Positions 35,818 through 45,584 of a stretch of DNA of 64,000 bases are shown piece by piece. The notes beneath the pieces were generated by a model. It searched no databases. It worked only from the letters and a program-made list of their open reading frames with translations, and had not been told where the DNA came from. Location: contig NZ_MOOY01000004.1 of NCBI RefSeq assembly GCF_001931685.1, forward strand, positions 186,001 to 250,000. The letters are read 5' to 3'. The translations under genes and the position numbers were made by a program. This DNA is from Pararhizobium arenae (GTDB taxonomy: Bacteria; Pseudomonadota; Alphaproteobacteria; Rhizobiales; Rhizobiaceae). The stretch's first letter is position 1. Every line of letters starts with the position of its first letter.

Positions 35818-36438
35818 TCAGTTGCCGACAGAGCCGACCAGAACTTCCGCGCCATTTTCGATGGTCACCCAGCGGCCGCTATTGAAGGAAGCCTGTCGCT
35901 TCAGGAAGCGATAGGGGGTCTTGGTCCAGATCTTCGCTTCATCGTCCAGATTGTCGAGAATGAAGTCGCCCTGGGCTGTGCGCACGGTCAGAACAGCATG
36001 ACCTTCGCCATCCGGCTTGCGCACGACGGTCATGAGCAGATCGGAAGCGGCAAAACCCTTCTCCATCAGGCGCTCGCGCTTCAAGAGCGCTATGTCTTCG
36101 CAGTCCCCGGCGGTGTCCGGATAGGTCCAGAGCTCTTCCTCGCCGTAGAGGTCCTCATCGGTAACAGGGGTGATCTCATGGTTCACCGACTGGTTGATGT
36201 CGTTGATCACCTTCCAGCCGAACTCGGTCACGCGCGGAGCCGGCGCGGAGGTCGACTTTATATCGCATTCGGATTTGTGACTGCGGCAGAATTCGTAATG
36301 CCCGATCGGCTGCGACGTAACGGCGCCGGTCTGCATGAAGAGCGATGTGGCGTTCGGGGCCGGAATGGCCGCACCTGCCGATGCAACGACAACGGCTATC
36401 GCCGCAATCATTGCCTTAACCCCAGTCAACTGCGCCAT
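35818..36438 (-). CDS. BTLCP-type transglutaminase-like cysteine peptidase (second copy)
   Basis: 206 residues from ATG 36438, which has AGGGG five to six bases upstream; the codons at 36444 and 36471 are less well placed. Signal peptide (MAQLTGVKAMIAAIAVVVASAGAA). Catalytic Cys in AGDCEDIALLKRERLM (about residue 107), His in DGEGHAVLTV (about 144), Asp in FILDNLDDEAK (about 156). Same family as the gene at 7152 but clearly diverged, with an extra 30-residue segment (ITPVTDEDLYGEEE) before the Cys. Periplasmic; substrate unknown. Confidence 0.85.
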   Translation of the reverse strand: MAQLTGVKAMIAAIAVVVASAGAAIPAPNATSLFMQTGAVTSQPIGHYEFCRSHKSECDIKSTSAPAPRVTEFGWKVINDINQSVNHEITPVTDEDLYGEEELWTYPDTAGDCEDIALLKRERLMEKGFAASDLLMTVVRKPDGEGHAVLTVRTAQGDFILDNLDDEAKIWTKTPYRFLKRQASFNSGRWVTIENGAEVLVGSVGN

Positions 36439-36746
36439 GCACATCCCCTGTGGCGCGGTTATCCGGTTCATTCCGGACGCCCCGCAAAGTTTGGAATTCT
36501 TGGCGGCGTCACGAACTGTTCCCCTCGTGCGCTGCTCTAATCGTTAAAAAAGAGTTAACAACGTAGGTCGGGTTTCGTCAATCTGCAGAATTAGGGATCA
36601 ATCCCTATGGTTAACGGGCCGAAAGCCGGCTTTCAGAGGCTTGACAAGGCTGAGTATGTAGCAACGTGAGTCGCGCTGCTTCGAAACGGCACAGCAATAC
36701 CGTCCCTTCTTGCGGAAGGCTGATGTACGGCACAAGTAACTTGCTG
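36439..36746. other. Gene-free interval with an inverted repeat
   Basis: About 308 bases between two minus-strand genes. It holds a perfect inverted repeat TAGGGAT-CA-ATCCCTA (36592-36607), just before GGTTAAC, and a TTGACA hexamer at 36641 on the plus strand without a matching -10. No ORF of note. The repeat could be an operator or the end of a mobile element, but it is unique in the window. Confidence 0.35.
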
Positions 36747-37547
36747 TCAGTTCGCCAGGATGCCGTCGATTGCGGCGATCATGCGGGCAATATCCTCCGG
36801 TCGTGAAAGCCGGTGGTCGCCGTCCCGGATCAGTGTGAGCACCACGTCGTCGGCGGGCAGATGCTCGACCAGCTTCAGTGCGTAAGCGTAAGGCACGTCC
36901 GGATCTTCCATGCCCTGCAGAATATGGATCGGGCAGCCGGTCTCGATAATGCCTTTCAGCACGCTATTTTTCCGGCCGTCTTCGATCAGCAGCGCTGTGT
37001 AGATGTTTGGCTCCGGTCCATAAGGCGTCGGCTCCTCGAAATATCCGCGTTCGGCAAGGGATGTCTTCTCCGTTTCCGTGAGGTTCGGCTCGATCAGTTC
37101 GGCGGTGAAGTCCGGGGCCGGCGCGATCAGGACAAGGCCGGCGATGCGTTTTCCTTCGCCGCGCTTGCGCAGTTCCTCGATCACCCTGAGCGCGATCCAC
37201 CCGCCCATGGACGAGCCGATCAGGATCATCGGCCTTTTCACGATATGGTCGATGACCGCAAGGCTCTCGTCCAGCCAACGGGAGATGCTGCCGTCGCGAA
37301 AGGCGCCGCCGGACGCGCCGTGGCCGGAATAATCGAAGCGCACGCAGGCGGCCCCGATTTCAGCGGCATGTTTTTCCAGCTCAACGGCTTTCGTGCCGCT
37401 CATATCCGAGCGGTACCCCCCGAGCCAGACGAGCGTCGGCAGTCCGGGTTTGGTCGCGGGCATGAGCTTCATGGCGATCCGGCGCGATTCGGCCCCGGTT
37501 CCGACGTCGAGATAGGTCGGTTCGGTGTTTTCCTGCGGGTTCATCAT
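36747..37547 (-). CDS. Alpha/beta hydrolase
   Basis: 266 residues. Serine nucleophile in LIGSSMGGWIAL (about residue 115, G-x-S-x-G), Asp in QGMEDPDVPYAYAL and His in IRDGDHRLSRPED near the C-terminus. FDYSGHGASGG is the oxyanion-side loop typical of esterases/thioesterases such as ABHD10. Substrate unknown. GAGGGAAA precedes the start (ATGATG at 37547). It diverges from infC. Confidence 0.85.
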   Translation of the reverse strand: MMNPQENTEPTYLDVGTGAESRRIAMKLMPATKPGLPTLVWLGGYRSDMSGTKAVELEKHAAEIGAACVRFDYSGHGASGGAFRDGSISRWLDESLAVIDHIVKRPMILIGSSMGGWIALRVIEELRKRGEGKRIAGLVLIAPAPDFTAELIEPNLTETEKTSLAERGYFEEPTPYGPEPNIYTALLIEDGRKNSVLKGIIETGCPIHILQGMEDPDVPYAYALKLVEHLPADDVVLTLIRDGDHRLSRPEDIARMIAAIDGILAN

Positions 37548-37744
37548 CGAATTTCCCTCAATGCGACGTGCGAATGCTGTTTTTCCTTCTAAAACAGATT
37601 TTTCAGGCGCATGACAGGTGGTGATTTTCAGATTGAGCTGTGCTAAAGACTCCGCCTCAGCAATTCATGCCGGCATTTGCAGCAGTTGAGCGGCCCTTGG
37701 CCGGGATTGCGCAATGCCCCATATAAGACGCATCGTAACAACTC

Positions 37745-37762
37745 GAGGAGAGTACGACCATT
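37745..37762 (+). promoter_or_regulatory. infC ribosome binding site and ATT start codon
   Basis: GAGGAG (37745-37750), spacer of nine bases, ATT at 37760. AUU is not a normal initiation codon; in bacteria infC is the classic gene that uses it, because IF3 itself rejects it, so the gene represses its own translation when IF3 is plentiful. Confidence 0.85.
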
Positions 37763-38296
37763 CGCAGACCCTTCAAAACGGATGCCCCGGTTAAGGACGG
37801 CCCCCGCTCAAACAAGGAAATCCGGGTTCCCCGGGTTCAGCTGATCGATGCCGAAGGCGGCAACCAGGGCATCGTGCCCACGGACCAGGCGCTCCGCATG
37901 GCGGAAGAAGCCGGTCTCGATCTGGTGGAGATCTCGCCAAACGCCGAACCGCCGGTGTGCAAGATCCTCGACCTCGGCAAGCTGAAATATGCGACCCAGA
38001 AGAAAGCCGCCGAAGCCCGCAAGAAGCAGAAGGTCATCGAGATCAAGGAGATCAAGATGCGCCCCAACATCGACACGCATGACTATGACGTGAAGATGAA
38101 GGCGATGAACCGCTTCTTCGAAGATGGCGACAAGGTCAAGGTGACGCTCAAGTTCCGCGGCCGCGAAATGGCCCACCAGGAACTGGGCATGAAGCTGCTG
38201 CTTCAGGTGAAGGAAGACACGACCAGCATCGCCAAGGTCGAGGCCGAGCCGAAGCTGGAAGGCCGCCAGATGATGATGGTGCTGGCGCCGAAGTGA
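37760..38296 (+). CDS. infC: Translation initiation factor IF-3 (ATT start)
   Basis: 178 residues from ATT 37760; the first ATG in frame (37874) would remove the N-terminal domain. Protein begins with [20 protein letters not shown], then [20 protein letters not shown] and [20 protein letters not shown] (N-domain), a Lys-rich linker, and [20 protein letters not shown] and [20 protein letters not shown] (C-domain). Binds the 30S subunit, checks the start codon and keeps subunits apart. Terminator at 38319, then rpmI and rplT in the conserved order. Confidence 0.93.
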   Translation: MRRPFKTDAPVKDGPRSNKEIRVPRVQLIDAEGGNQGIVPTDQALRMAEEAGLDLVEISPNAEPPVCKILDLGKLKYATQKKAAEARKKQKVIEIKEIKMRPNIDTHDYDVKMKAMNRFFEDGDKVKVTLKFRGREMAHQELGMKLLLQVKEDTTSIAKVEAEPKLEGRQMMMVLAPK

Positions 38297-38318
38297 TCGA
38301 GCGAAAGCTTGGGTGAGG

Positions 38319-38343
38319 AAAGCCGCCTTCCGGGCGGCTTTTT
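38319..38343 (+). terminator. Intrinsic terminator after infC
   Basis: AAAGCCGCC, loop TTCCG, GGCGGCTTT, then TTC. Perfect 9-bp stem about 25 bases after infC. rpmI lies about 180 bases downstream, so this may attenuate rather than end the unit. Confidence 0.75.
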
Positions 38344-38521
38344 CGATGAAACGGCTTGGTTTCCGGAAATCCGGGATGTTGCGGCGAATCCCGTTGCACT
38401 TTTCCGGCACTTCGGTTACAAGCCCCCGTCCGAACGGTCCGGCAGGGCATGCCGTGGCCGTTCTTTACGCTGGAGACGACCATCGTCAGTCGATCTCATA
38501 TCAAGAACATGGAGTAGCAAA

Positions 38522-38725
38522 ATGCCCAAGATGAAGACGAAGTCCTCTGCCAAGAAGCGGTTCAAGATCACCGCCACCGGCAAGGTCGTAGCGGCTGCCG
38601 CAGGCAAGCGCCACGGCATGATCAAGCGGTCCAACAAGTTCATTCGCGACGCCCGTGGCACCATGGTGCTGGCCGAGCCCGATGGCAAGAAGGTCATCAA
38701 GAACTACCTGCCGAACGGTCTCTAA
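38522..38725 (+). CDS. rpmI: 50S ribosomal protein L35
   Basis: 67 residues. [20 protein letters not shown] and [19 protein letters not shown] are the L35 pattern. GGAG precedes the ATG; the longer frame from 38309 reads through the infC terminator and is not used. Late 50S assembly protein. Confidence 0.96.
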   Translation: MPKMKTKSSAKKRFKITATGKVVAAAAGKRHGMIKRSNKFIRDARGTMVLAEPDGKKVIKNYLPNGL

Positions 38726-38762
38726 GACATCTGGCACTTTTGGATTTTAAGGAGATCATGAC

Positions 38763-39167
38763 ATGGCACGTGTAAAACGCGGCGTAACCGCTCACGCCAA
38801 GCACAAGAAGACACTCAAGGCAGCCAAGGGTTTCTACGGCCGCCGCAAGAACACCATCCGCGCTGCAAAGGCTGCGGTTGACCGTTCCAAGCAGTTCGCT
38901 TACCGCGACCGCAAGGTCAACAAGCGCAACTTCCGCGCTCTGTGGATCCAGCGTATCAACGCCGCCGTCCGCGAATTCGGCCTGACCTACGGCCGCTTCA
39001 TCGACGGTCTGAACAAGGCCGGCATCGAAGTCGACCGCAAGGTTCTGTCCGACATGGCTATCCATGAGCCGGCAGCCTTCGGCGCGCTCGTCGAAGCTTC
39101 CAAGAAGGCGCTCGCCTATCTCAAGGACGCCGGCACGGCAAACGAGTTTGAAAGCGCGGTCAAGTAA
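38763..39167 (+). CDS. rplT: 50S ribosomal protein L20
   Basis: 134 residues, complete: [59 protein letters not shown]. Early 50S assembly protein and, in enterobacteria, translational repressor of rpmI-rplT. AAGGAG precedes the ATG. A terminator follows at 39204. Confidence 0.97.
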   Translation: MARVKRGVTAHAKHKKTLKAAKGFYGRRKNTIRAAKAAVDRSKQFAYRDRKVNKRNFRALWIQRINAAVREFGLTYGRFIDGLNKAGIEVDRKVLSDMAIHEPAAFGALVEASKKALAYLKDAGTANEFESAVK

Positions 39168-39203
39168 ACCAGCGCTTCCCAGACTTGCATTATTAGTATT
39201 GGG

Positions 39204-39237
39204 AAACCCGCGCTGGCAGGGCTGGCGCGGGTTTTCT
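39204..39237 (+). terminator. Intrinsic terminator after rplT
   Basis: AAACCCGCGC, loop of 11 bases, GCGCGGGTTT, then TCTTAT. Perfect 10-bp stem 37 bases after the stop. Confidence 0.8.
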
Positions 39238-39294
39238 TATGGCCCGAACGGTCCATGTGCGCAACGTCTTGAACAGGAAAGCGAAGGGCGGCAG

Positions 39295-40089
39295 ATGCTC
39301 CCCGAACTGAAGGACGAGGATATCGCGATCATGCTGGCAGCCCTTGCCGGCGGGACCGGCCGTGTCCAGCGGGTCTCGCTTTCTGATCGCGATGTCTGGA
39401 TCAAGCGCTACAATCGCCTCGGGCTGCGGGTCGGGCAGCGTTGTCTCTGGGTCTTCTCAAGGCTGCTCAGGCAGCCGGTTCTTCGTCCGGCTCCCCTTCT
39501 TGATGCCAAAGGCCTGATCGATCGCGAAGTGAGACAGATCGAGCGTTTTTCGGCAGCGGGTTTCCTGGCGCCGACTGTTTTCTACAGTGGCCGCACAGCC
39601 ATCGTCCTGTCTCATCTCGGCCAGCCGGTGGAACGGCGGATGAAGGAAGTCGCAAAGGCCGATCCGGCCATCCATGACAAGCTTCTGGTGCGTTGCGGGC
39701 TGGAACTCGGCCGCCTGCATGCGGCCGGCCTTTGCCATGGCCGCCCGCATCCCCGCGACTTCATTATTGAAGATAGCCGTATCGGGTTCCTCGATTTCGA
39801 AGAGGAGCCTGCTGCCGTCATGCCGCTCGCAACCGCGCAGGCGCGCGATATATGGCTGTTTTTCCTGCAGGTCGCAAGCCGTTGCCTGAAACCGGAAACG
39901 CCGGCCGCGACGCTTGCCGCATGGCGCAGCAACCGCCCGGCGGAAGCAGAAGCGGCCCTGACCGAAATCATACCTTTCTTCGCGAGGCTTCTTCCGCTCG
40001 CCCGGTTTGCGACACGCCTGCGCGCCGGCAAGGATGTCATGCGATTTATATCCGCAACGGACTTTCTACAGTCGGCTACGCGCCGATGA
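39295..40089 (+). CDS. Kinase-like protein (lipopolysaccharide kinase / InaA-type fold) between rplT and pheS
   Basis: 264 residues from ATG 39295, with GAAGGGCGG upstream; the frame open from 39064 overlaps rplT. Weak protein-kinase-like features: VWIKRYNR as the Lys strand (about residue 36), LCHGRPHPRDFII as catalytic loop (about 145) and GFLDFEEE as the metal-binding DFE (about 162). Compared with the usual HGDLHxxN loop, Asp is Arg and Asn is Asp, a change shared by a group of InaA/Kdo-kinase relatives. It could phosphorylate a sugar of the core lipopolysaccharide or be a pseudo-kinase. Located between translation genes with terminator before it and pheS after it; may be co-transcribed with pheS. 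Function unknown. Confidence 0.7.
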   Translation: MLPELKDEDIAIMLAALAGGTGRVQRVSLSDRDVWIKRYNRLGLRVGQRCLWVFSRLLRQPVLRPAPLLDAKGLIDREVRQIERFSAAGFLAPTVFYSGRTAIVLSHLGQPVERRMKEVAKADPAIHDKLLVRCGLELGRLHAAGLCHGRPHPRDFIIEDSRIGFLDFEEEPAAVMPLATAQARDIWLFFLQVASRCLKPETPAATLAAWRSNRPAEAEAALTEIIPFFARLLPLARFATRLRAGKDVMRFISATDFLQSATRR

Positions 40090-40132
40090 CACAAACCTAC
40101 CCGATTATTCCCGCACCTGAAGGCAGGACAGA

Positions 40133-41218
40133 ATGAGCGAACTCGATACATTGCAAAACACCCTTCTGGCCGAGATCGCCGGCGCCGCCGATGAAGCGGC
40201 CATCGAGGCCGTGCGCGTCTCCGCGCTGGGCAAGAAGGGCTCGGTCTCCGAACTCCTGAAGACGCTCGGCACCATGACGCCCGAAGAGCGCCAGACCCGC
40301 GGCGTCGCCATCAACGCGCTGAAGACCGTCGTCAGCGACGCTATCGCCGCCCGCAAGTCGGAGTTGAAGGATCAGGCCATCAATGCCCGCCTCGCCCGGG
40401 AAACCGTCGATATCTCGCTGCCGGTCCGCTCCTCGCCTGCCGAGCGCGGCCGCATCCATCCGATCAGCCAGATCATCGACGAGATCACCGCCATCTTCGC
40501 CGACATGGGTTTCTCGATCGCCGAAGGCCCGGATATCGAGACCGATTATTACAACTTCACGGCGCTCAACTTCCCCGAAGGTCACCCGGCCCGCGAGATG
40601 CACGACACCTTCTTCTTCAATCCGGATGAGAAGGGCGAGCGCAAAGTGCTGCGCACCCATACCTCGCCGGTCCAGGTGCGCACCATGGAAGCCCAGAAGC
40701 CCCCGATCCGCATCATCATCCCCGGCAAGACCTACCGGCAGGACAGTGACGCCACCCACTCGCCGATGTTCCATCAGGTGGAAGGCCTCGTTGTCGACAC
40801 CAAGTCCAACGTCGCCAACATGCGCTGGATTTTGGAAGAGTTCTGCAAGGCGTTCTTCGAGGTGGACAATGTGACGATGCGCTTCCGCCCGTCCTTCTTC
40901 CCCTTCACGGAGCCGTCCTTCGAGGTCGACATCCAGTGCGACCGCTCCTCCGGCCCGATCGTCAAGTTCGGCGAAGGCACCGACTGGATGGAAATCCTCG
41001 GCTGCGGCATGGTGCATCCCAACGTCTTGCGCGCCGGCGGTCTCGATCCCGATGTCTACCAGGGCTTTGCCTGGGGCATGGGCCTCGACCGCATCGCCAT
41101 GCTGAAATACGGCATGCCGGACCTGCGCAACTTCTTCGACGCCGATGTGCGCTGGATGAGCCATTACGGCTTCCGCCCGCTCGACATGCCGACATTGTTC
41201 GGCGGTTTGAGCGCCTGA
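40133..41218 (+). CDS. pheS: Phenylalanine-tRNA ligase alpha subunit
   Basis: 361 residues. N-terminal coiled coil that binds tRNA, then the class II catalytic core with motif 2 ([15 protein letters not shown]) and motif 3 ([17 protein letters not shown]), and the Phe-binding [14 protein letters not shown]. Forms an alpha2-beta2 enzyme with PheT, encoded 38 bases downstream. GGCAGGA precedes the ATG. Confidence 0.97.
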   Translation: MSELDTLQNTLLAEIAGAADEAAIEAVRVSALGKKGSVSELLKTLGTMTPEERQTRGVAINALKTVVSDAIAARKSELKDQAINARLARETVDISLPVRSSPAERGRIHPISQIIDEITAIFADMGFSIAEGPDIETDYYNFTALNFPEGHPAREMHDTFFFNPDEKGERKVLRTHTSPVQVRTMEAQKPPIRIIIPGKTYRQDSDATHSPMFHQVEGLVVDTKSNVANMRWILEEFCKAFFEVDNVTMRFRPSFFPFTEPSFEVDIQCDRSSGPIVKFGEGTDWMEILGCGMVHPNVLRAGGLDPDVYQGFAWGMGLDRIAMLKYGMPDLRNFFDADVRWMSHYGFRPLDMPTLFGGLSA

Positions 41219-41256
41219 TCGCCCGGCCCATACATTTTTAGGAAACGAGCAAGACA

Positions 41257-43683
41257 ATGAAGTTCACTCTCTCCTGGCTGAAAGACCATCTGGAAACGGA
41301 TGCCACCCTCGAACAGATCTGCGAACGCCTGACGGCGATTGGGCTGGAGGTTGAGGATGTCGATGACAAAGCAGCCTTCAAGCCTTTCGTCATCGCCAAG
41401 GTCATCTCGGCGGAAAAACATCCGCAGGCCGACAAGCTGAAGGTGCTGATGGTCGATACCGGTTTGGGTAGCCCCGTACAGGTCGTCTGCGGTGCACCGA
41501 ATGCGCGCGCCGGCCTCGTTGGCGCCTTTGCCGCTCCGGGCGCCTATGTGCCCGGTATCGACGTCACGCTCTCGGTCGGCACGATCCGCGGCGTCGAAAG
41601 CCGCGGCATGATGTGCTCAGAGCGCGAGTTGCAGATGTCCGACAATCACGACGGCATCATCGATTTGCCCGAAGACGCCCCCGTCGGCCAGAGCTTCGCT
41701 TCCTATGCCGGCCTCGACGATCCGCTGATCGAGATCAACCTGACGCCGAACCGCCCGGATTGCACCTCGATCCGCGGCATCGCCCGCGATCTCGCCGCTT
41801 CCGGCCTCGGGACGTTGAAGGCCGCTCCGGCAAACACCTTCCCCGTCGAAGGCGAAACACCGGTGAAGGTAAAACTCGATCTCGGCGCCGACACTTATCT
41901 TTGCCCCGGCTTTGCGCTCCGCCTCGTGCGCGGCGTCAAGAACGGCCCGAGCCCGAAGTGGATGCAGCAGCGCCTGCTCGCCATCGGCCTTCGCCCGATC
42001 AACGCATTGGTCGATGTCACCAACTACATGACCTTCGACCAGGGCCGTCCGCTGCACGTCTTCGACGCCGCCAAGGTCAAGGGCAACCTCATCGTCCGCC
42101 GGGCTGTTGAAGGCGAAAAGGTGCTGGCGCTCGATACCCGCGAATATACTCTTTCGCCGGCTAACGTCGTTATCGCCGATGAGAACGGCGTCGAGTCGAT
42201 CGGCGGCATCATGGGCGGCGAGCATTCCGGCTGCGACGAGAACACGACCGACGTCTTGATCGAATCGGCCCTCTGGGACCCGATGAACATCGCCAAGTCC
42301 GGCCGAGCCTTAGGCATCATCACCGATGCCCGTTACCGCTTCGAGCGCGGCGTCGATCCGGAATACATGGTTCCGGGCTTGGATGCGGCAACCCAGCTGG
42401 TCGTCGATATCTGCGGCGGCACGGCGGCCACGGCGGATGTCGTCGGCTATGCCGGCTACACGCCGAAGGTCGTCGATTTCCCGGTCTCCGAGGTCAAGCG
42501 CCTGACGGGTCTGGAGGTCAGTTCCGAAGAGAGCGTCTCCATCCTCTCCAAGCTCGGCTTTACCGTTCAGGGCTCGGGCGAGCGCGTCTCGGTATCTGTT
42601 CCCTCCTGGCGGCCGGATGTCGATGGCAAGGCCGATCTGGTCGAGGAAGTCATGCGCATTCACGGCGTCGATTTCATCAAGCCGGAACCGATCGAAAGGC
42701 ACACCTCGGTCAATGGCCGCATCCTGACGACGCTGCAGATTCGCACCCGCCTTGCCAAACGCGCGCTTGCTGCCCGCGGCATGCTGGAAGCCGTCACATG
42801 GTCGTTCATCTCAAAGGCCCATGCCGAGCTTTTCGGCGGCGGTGCTGCGACCCTTTCGCTGGCAAACCCGATCGCCGCCGATATGTCGGACATGCGCCCG
42901 TCGCTCTTGCCGGGCCTCTTGACGGCCGCCCAGCGCAATGCCGACAAGGGCTTTGGCGATGTCGCAATCTTCGAAGTTTCGGGCACCTATGAAAACGATA
43001 CGCCTGCCGGCCAGCGCCGCGTTGCCGGCGGCATCCGCCGCGGCACGGCCTCGCTTGCCGGCGCCGGCCGCCTTTGGTCGAATGCGCTGAAGGGCGGCGG
43101 CAAGCCGGTCGATGTCTTCGATGCCAAGGCCGATGCGATCGCAGTTCTGGAAGCCTGCGGCGTGCCGATGGGCAATGTCCAGTTCGAGGCCGGCGGCCCG
43201 TCCTGGTATCACCCCGGCCGCTCCGGCACGATCAAGCTCGGTCCGAAGATCGTTCTTGGATATTTCGGCGAATTCCACCCGAAGACGCTGGAAGCGCTCG
43301 ATGTTTCCGGCGCGCTCGCCGGCTTCGAAATCTATATCGATGCCATGCCCGACCCGAAAAAGAAGGCGACCCGCACCAAGCCGGCGCTGGAGCTTTCGCC
43401 CTTCCAGGCCGTCAAGCGCGACTTCGCCTTTGTGGTCGATCGCACGGTGGAAGCCGGCACGATCCTGAAGGCGGCCTCGAGCGCCGATCGCAAGCTCGTC
43501 AGCGGCGTTACCGTCTTCGACATCTTCGAAGGCGCTTCGCTCGGCGAAGGCAAGAAGTCTGTCGCGATCGAAGTGGTCATCCAGCCGGCCGAACGCACGC
43601 TGACGGACGAGGATTTCGAGGCGCTGACGGCCAAGATCGTCGCCAACGTCACGAAGTCGACCGGCGGCACGCTGCGCGCCTGA
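41257..43683 (+). CDS. pheT: Phenylalanine-tRNA ligase beta subunit
   Basis: 808 residues, full length. tRNA-binding OB domain at the N-terminus ([19 protein letters not shown]), B3/B4 editing domain, B5 domain, class II-like core and the C-terminal ferredoxin-fold anticodon-binding domain ([19 protein letters not shown]). Removes misacylated Tyr-tRNA(Phe). GGAAACGAG precedes the ATG. A weak hairpin follows at 43700. Confidence 0.97.
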   Translation: MKFTLSWLKDHLETDATLEQICERLTAIGLEVEDVDDKAAFKPFVIAKVISAEKHPQADKLKVLMVDTGLGSPVQVVCGAPNARAGLVGAFAAPGAYVPGIDVTLSVGTIRGVESRGMMCSERELQMSDNHDGIIDLPEDAPVGQSFASYAGLDDPLIEINLTPNRPDCTSIRGIARDLAASGLGTLKAAPANTFPVEGETPVKVKLDLGADTYLCPGFALRLVRGVKNGPSPKWMQQRLLAIGLRPINALVDVTNYMTFDQGRPLHVFDAAKVKGNLIVRRAVEGEKVLALDTREYTLSPANVVIADENGVESIGGIMGGEHSGCDENTTDVLIESALWDPMNIAKSGRALGIITDARYRFERGVDPEYMVPGLDAATQLVVDICGGTAATADVVGYAGYTPKVVDFPVSEVKRLTGLEVSSEESVSILSKLGFTVQGSGERVSVSVPSWRPDVDGKADLVEEVMRIHGVDFIKPEPIERHTSVNGRILTTLQIRTRLAKRALAARGMLEAVTWSFISKAHAELFGGGAATLSLANPIAADMSDMRPSLLPGLLTAAQRNADKGFGDVAIFEVSGTYENDTPAGQRRVAGGIRRGTASLAGAGRLWSNALKGGGKPVDVFDAKADAIAVLEACGVPMGNVQFEAGGPSWYHPGRSGTIKLGPKIVLGYFGEFHPKTLEALDVSGALAGFEIYIDAMPDPKKKATRTKPALELSPFQAVKRDFAFVVDRTVEAGTILKAASSADRKLVSGVTVFDIFEGASLGEGKKSVAIEVVIQPAERTLTDEDFEALTAKIVANVTKSTGGTLRA

Positions 43684-43699
43684 TTCAGCGATGAAGAAA

Positions 43700-43722
43700 G
43701 TCCTCGGCTTTTGGCCGGGGAC
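43700..43722 (+). terminator. Weak hairpin after pheT
   Basis: GTCCTCGGC, loop TTTTG, GCCGGGGAC (one T-G pair), 17 bases after the stop. No T-run follows, so it is at best a Rho-type or processing hairpin. Confidence 0.3.
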
Positions 43723-43754
43723 GCCGTGCCAATGAGGCAAGAGAGACCTGCTTT

Positions 43755-43790
43755 CCGTCATGCTCGGGTCAAGGCTGAGGGATGACGACG
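43755..43790. repeat. Imperfect palindrome, possible intergenic repeat relic
   Basis: CCGTCAT...ATGACGACGG with partly matching inner arms (CTCGGG / CTGAGG). Looks like a worn copy of the GC-rich palindromic units scattered in Rhizobiales genomes. Interval 43684-43895 holds no gene. Confidence 0.35.
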
Positions 43791-43895
43791 GCGTGTGGGC
43801 GGCGCGCAATCGGCATCTTTGGCAAGCACCAGCAGCGTATATGAAGTGCTCAGTGAGAGTGGTTTCTTGCTGTGATCACGGGTGAGGTTTTACTC

Positions 43896-44762
43896 TTACG
43901 GCAGATATGCCGAACCGACGACCCTGATTTTCTTCGGGAGATCGAGCGACAGACTGCGTGTGCCACGCAGCGGCGTGTCGTCCCAGAGCGCCAGTTGGTG
44001 ACTCACCGTGACTTCAGTATCGATCCCGGCAGTGGCCCCAACCTCTCGGTCATCATCGGCGTTGGGTCGTGAGTCCGCGCCGGCCATCGCCTGCTTGCCC
44101 GCCAGCGCCGCCTTGTAGAAACGGGCCATATCACAGGTTTTCGGCTCGGTCGCCGTGCGATAGGCGCCGGCATTCGGCAGATCGGCATAGGCAGTACCCG
44201 TCGTCAGAGAAATCATCTCGTCCGCATCACGGTCGGCGCCGATACGGTACACATCCATCGCCGGATCGTCGCAGATGAAACGGCATTGGGCCGCCAGCGC
44301 CGGCACGTCGCCTTCGGTGGAAAAGCCCGAGTTGGGCGTTGGGAAATAATATCCGTCGGAAAGGCGCACGCAGCGCGTCTCGATGCGGGCAGGAGTTTTC
44401 GGCTGTTGCGCGGCAATCCGCCCGTTGCTGCGGTCGGTCTTGCGCGCCGCAACCGCCTTGTCCGGCTGGCACGTCGGCGCGGAACCCTGCAGGCTCGCCA
44501 GTTTTCCGCTTGCCGCCGATATCCGCCCGGCAATCTCGCGGCAGGCAAAAGTGCCACCGGCCGTGCAGCCGTGCTTCTGTTCAAAGCTGCGATTTGCAGC
44601 GATCTGCCGCTGCAGGCGGGCGATCTCTTTCGCATGCGGATTTGCGCTGCCGCAGAGAGCCGCGTGCGCTTCAGCCAAGGGCGTCATCGCGACGATAAGT
44701 GCAAGAAACAGGAATGCCGCCGCGAAAGCAAAACGTTCGATGGACAGGGAAAGACGGATCAT
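43896..44762 (-). CDS. DUF2865 secreted protein
   Basis: 288 residues from ATG 44762, with GGGAG upstream. Signal peptide (RFAFAAAFLFLALIVAMTPLAEAHA). Mature part: Cys-containing helical segment (EIARLQRQIAANRSFEQKHGC...CREIAGRI), a Lys/Arg-rich linker, then ETRCVRLSDGYYFPTPNS, ALAAQCRFICDDPAMDVYRIG and PKTCDMARFYKAAL, the DUF2865 pattern with paired cysteines. Family is confined to Rhizobiales and uncharacterised. It converges with pheT. Confidence 0.8.
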   Translation of the reverse strand: MIRLSLSIERFAFAAAFLFLALIVAMTPLAEAHAALCGSANPHAKEIARLQRQIAANRSFEQKHGCTAGGTFACREIAGRISAASGKLASLQGSAPTCQPDKAVAARKTDRSNGRIAAQQPKTPARIETRCVRLSDGYYFPTPNSGFSTEGDVPALAAQCRFICDDPAMDVYRIGADRDADEMISLTTGTAYADLPNAGAYRTATEPKTCDMARFYKAALAGKQAMAGADSRPNADDDREVGATAGIDTEVTVSHQLALWDDTPLRGTRSLSLDLPKKIRVVGSAYLP

Positions 44763-44911
44763 CAGCGGCCTGCTCCCAAGGCAAAACTTTGCCTGTTGTC
44801 TGGAACCGGGACGCTTCATGGCCCGGTGAGGAGCCTTAAATACGGCGAGTTTAGGTCTTTCCCAAGCAAGACCTTAAGGAATGGTTAAGCCGGTCGGTTA
44901 AGACATAAGCC

Positions 44912-45526
44912 TCAGGCCGAGGTGAGCATCGCTCTCAGTTTCTGATTGATCGGCGCTGCCAGATACCGCGCGCGATCTTCATCGGACAGGTTCTTGCCGA
45001 AGGTTTTCAGAAGTTCCGGCATGGTCACCGGCGCTCCGGAATAGGCGTGGTAGGAAACGGCATCGCCGGCCTGCAACGCCCCGTCGCGCAGCACGCGACA
45101 ATAGAAGCCGGGCCGCCCGGCCTTGAGGAAATGCTGGGCGAAGGCAGGATCGTCCATGCGCCGTGTCAACGTCGCGCAGGGGATGCGCGCTGATGTTACC
45201 TCCAACGTCACCGTTTCCGTTTCGAAGCGATCACCCACGGCGATCCTGCGGCTGTCGATGCCCTCGATCACGAGATTTTCGCCAAAGGTGCCGGGCTCGA
45301 TCCTTCGTCCAAGTTCCTTGGACCACCAGTCAAGATCGATGGAGCCCATGCTATAGACCGCCTGATCCGGTCCGCCATGGTGCTTGCGGTTGCAGATGGC
45401 GTCGCCGATCAGCCCCTCTGTGTCGACCATCACGCCGGCTTCGACCGGGTGCTTGAAGATGCCGGTCTTGTAGCTATTCTCCGGCATTCGTTCGGCCTGA
45501 CCGGTGCAGACGGCGATGATTTTCAT
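44912..45526 (-). CDS. MOSC domain protein
   Basis: 204 residues from ATG 45526 (MKIIAVCTGQAERMP); the in-frame codon at 45544 is possible and the frame beyond it overlaps recR. MOSC beta-barrel signature GLIGDAICNRKHHGGPDQAVYSM, GTFGENLVIEG, ARIPCATL (conserved Cys), and a C-terminal 3-alpha part. Related to YiiM, which uses molybdenum cofactor to reduce N-hydroxylated compounds. It diverges from recR, 58 bases apart. Confidence 0.85.
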   Translation of the reverse strand: MKIIAVCTGQAERMPENSYKTGIFKHPVEAGVMVDTEGLIGDAICNRKHHGGPDQAVYSMGSIDLDWWSKELGRRIEPGTFGENLVIEGIDSRRIAVGDRFETETVTLEVTSARIPCATLTRRMDDPAFAQHFLKAGRPGFYCRVLRDGALQAGDAVSYHAYSGAPVTMPELLKTFGKNLSDEDRARYLAAPINQKLRAMLTSA

Positions 45527-45584
45527 AGGCAAGTGACCTTCCATGGCGATTCCGTTCCACGAGGATATGGGGTAGAACCGGCCA

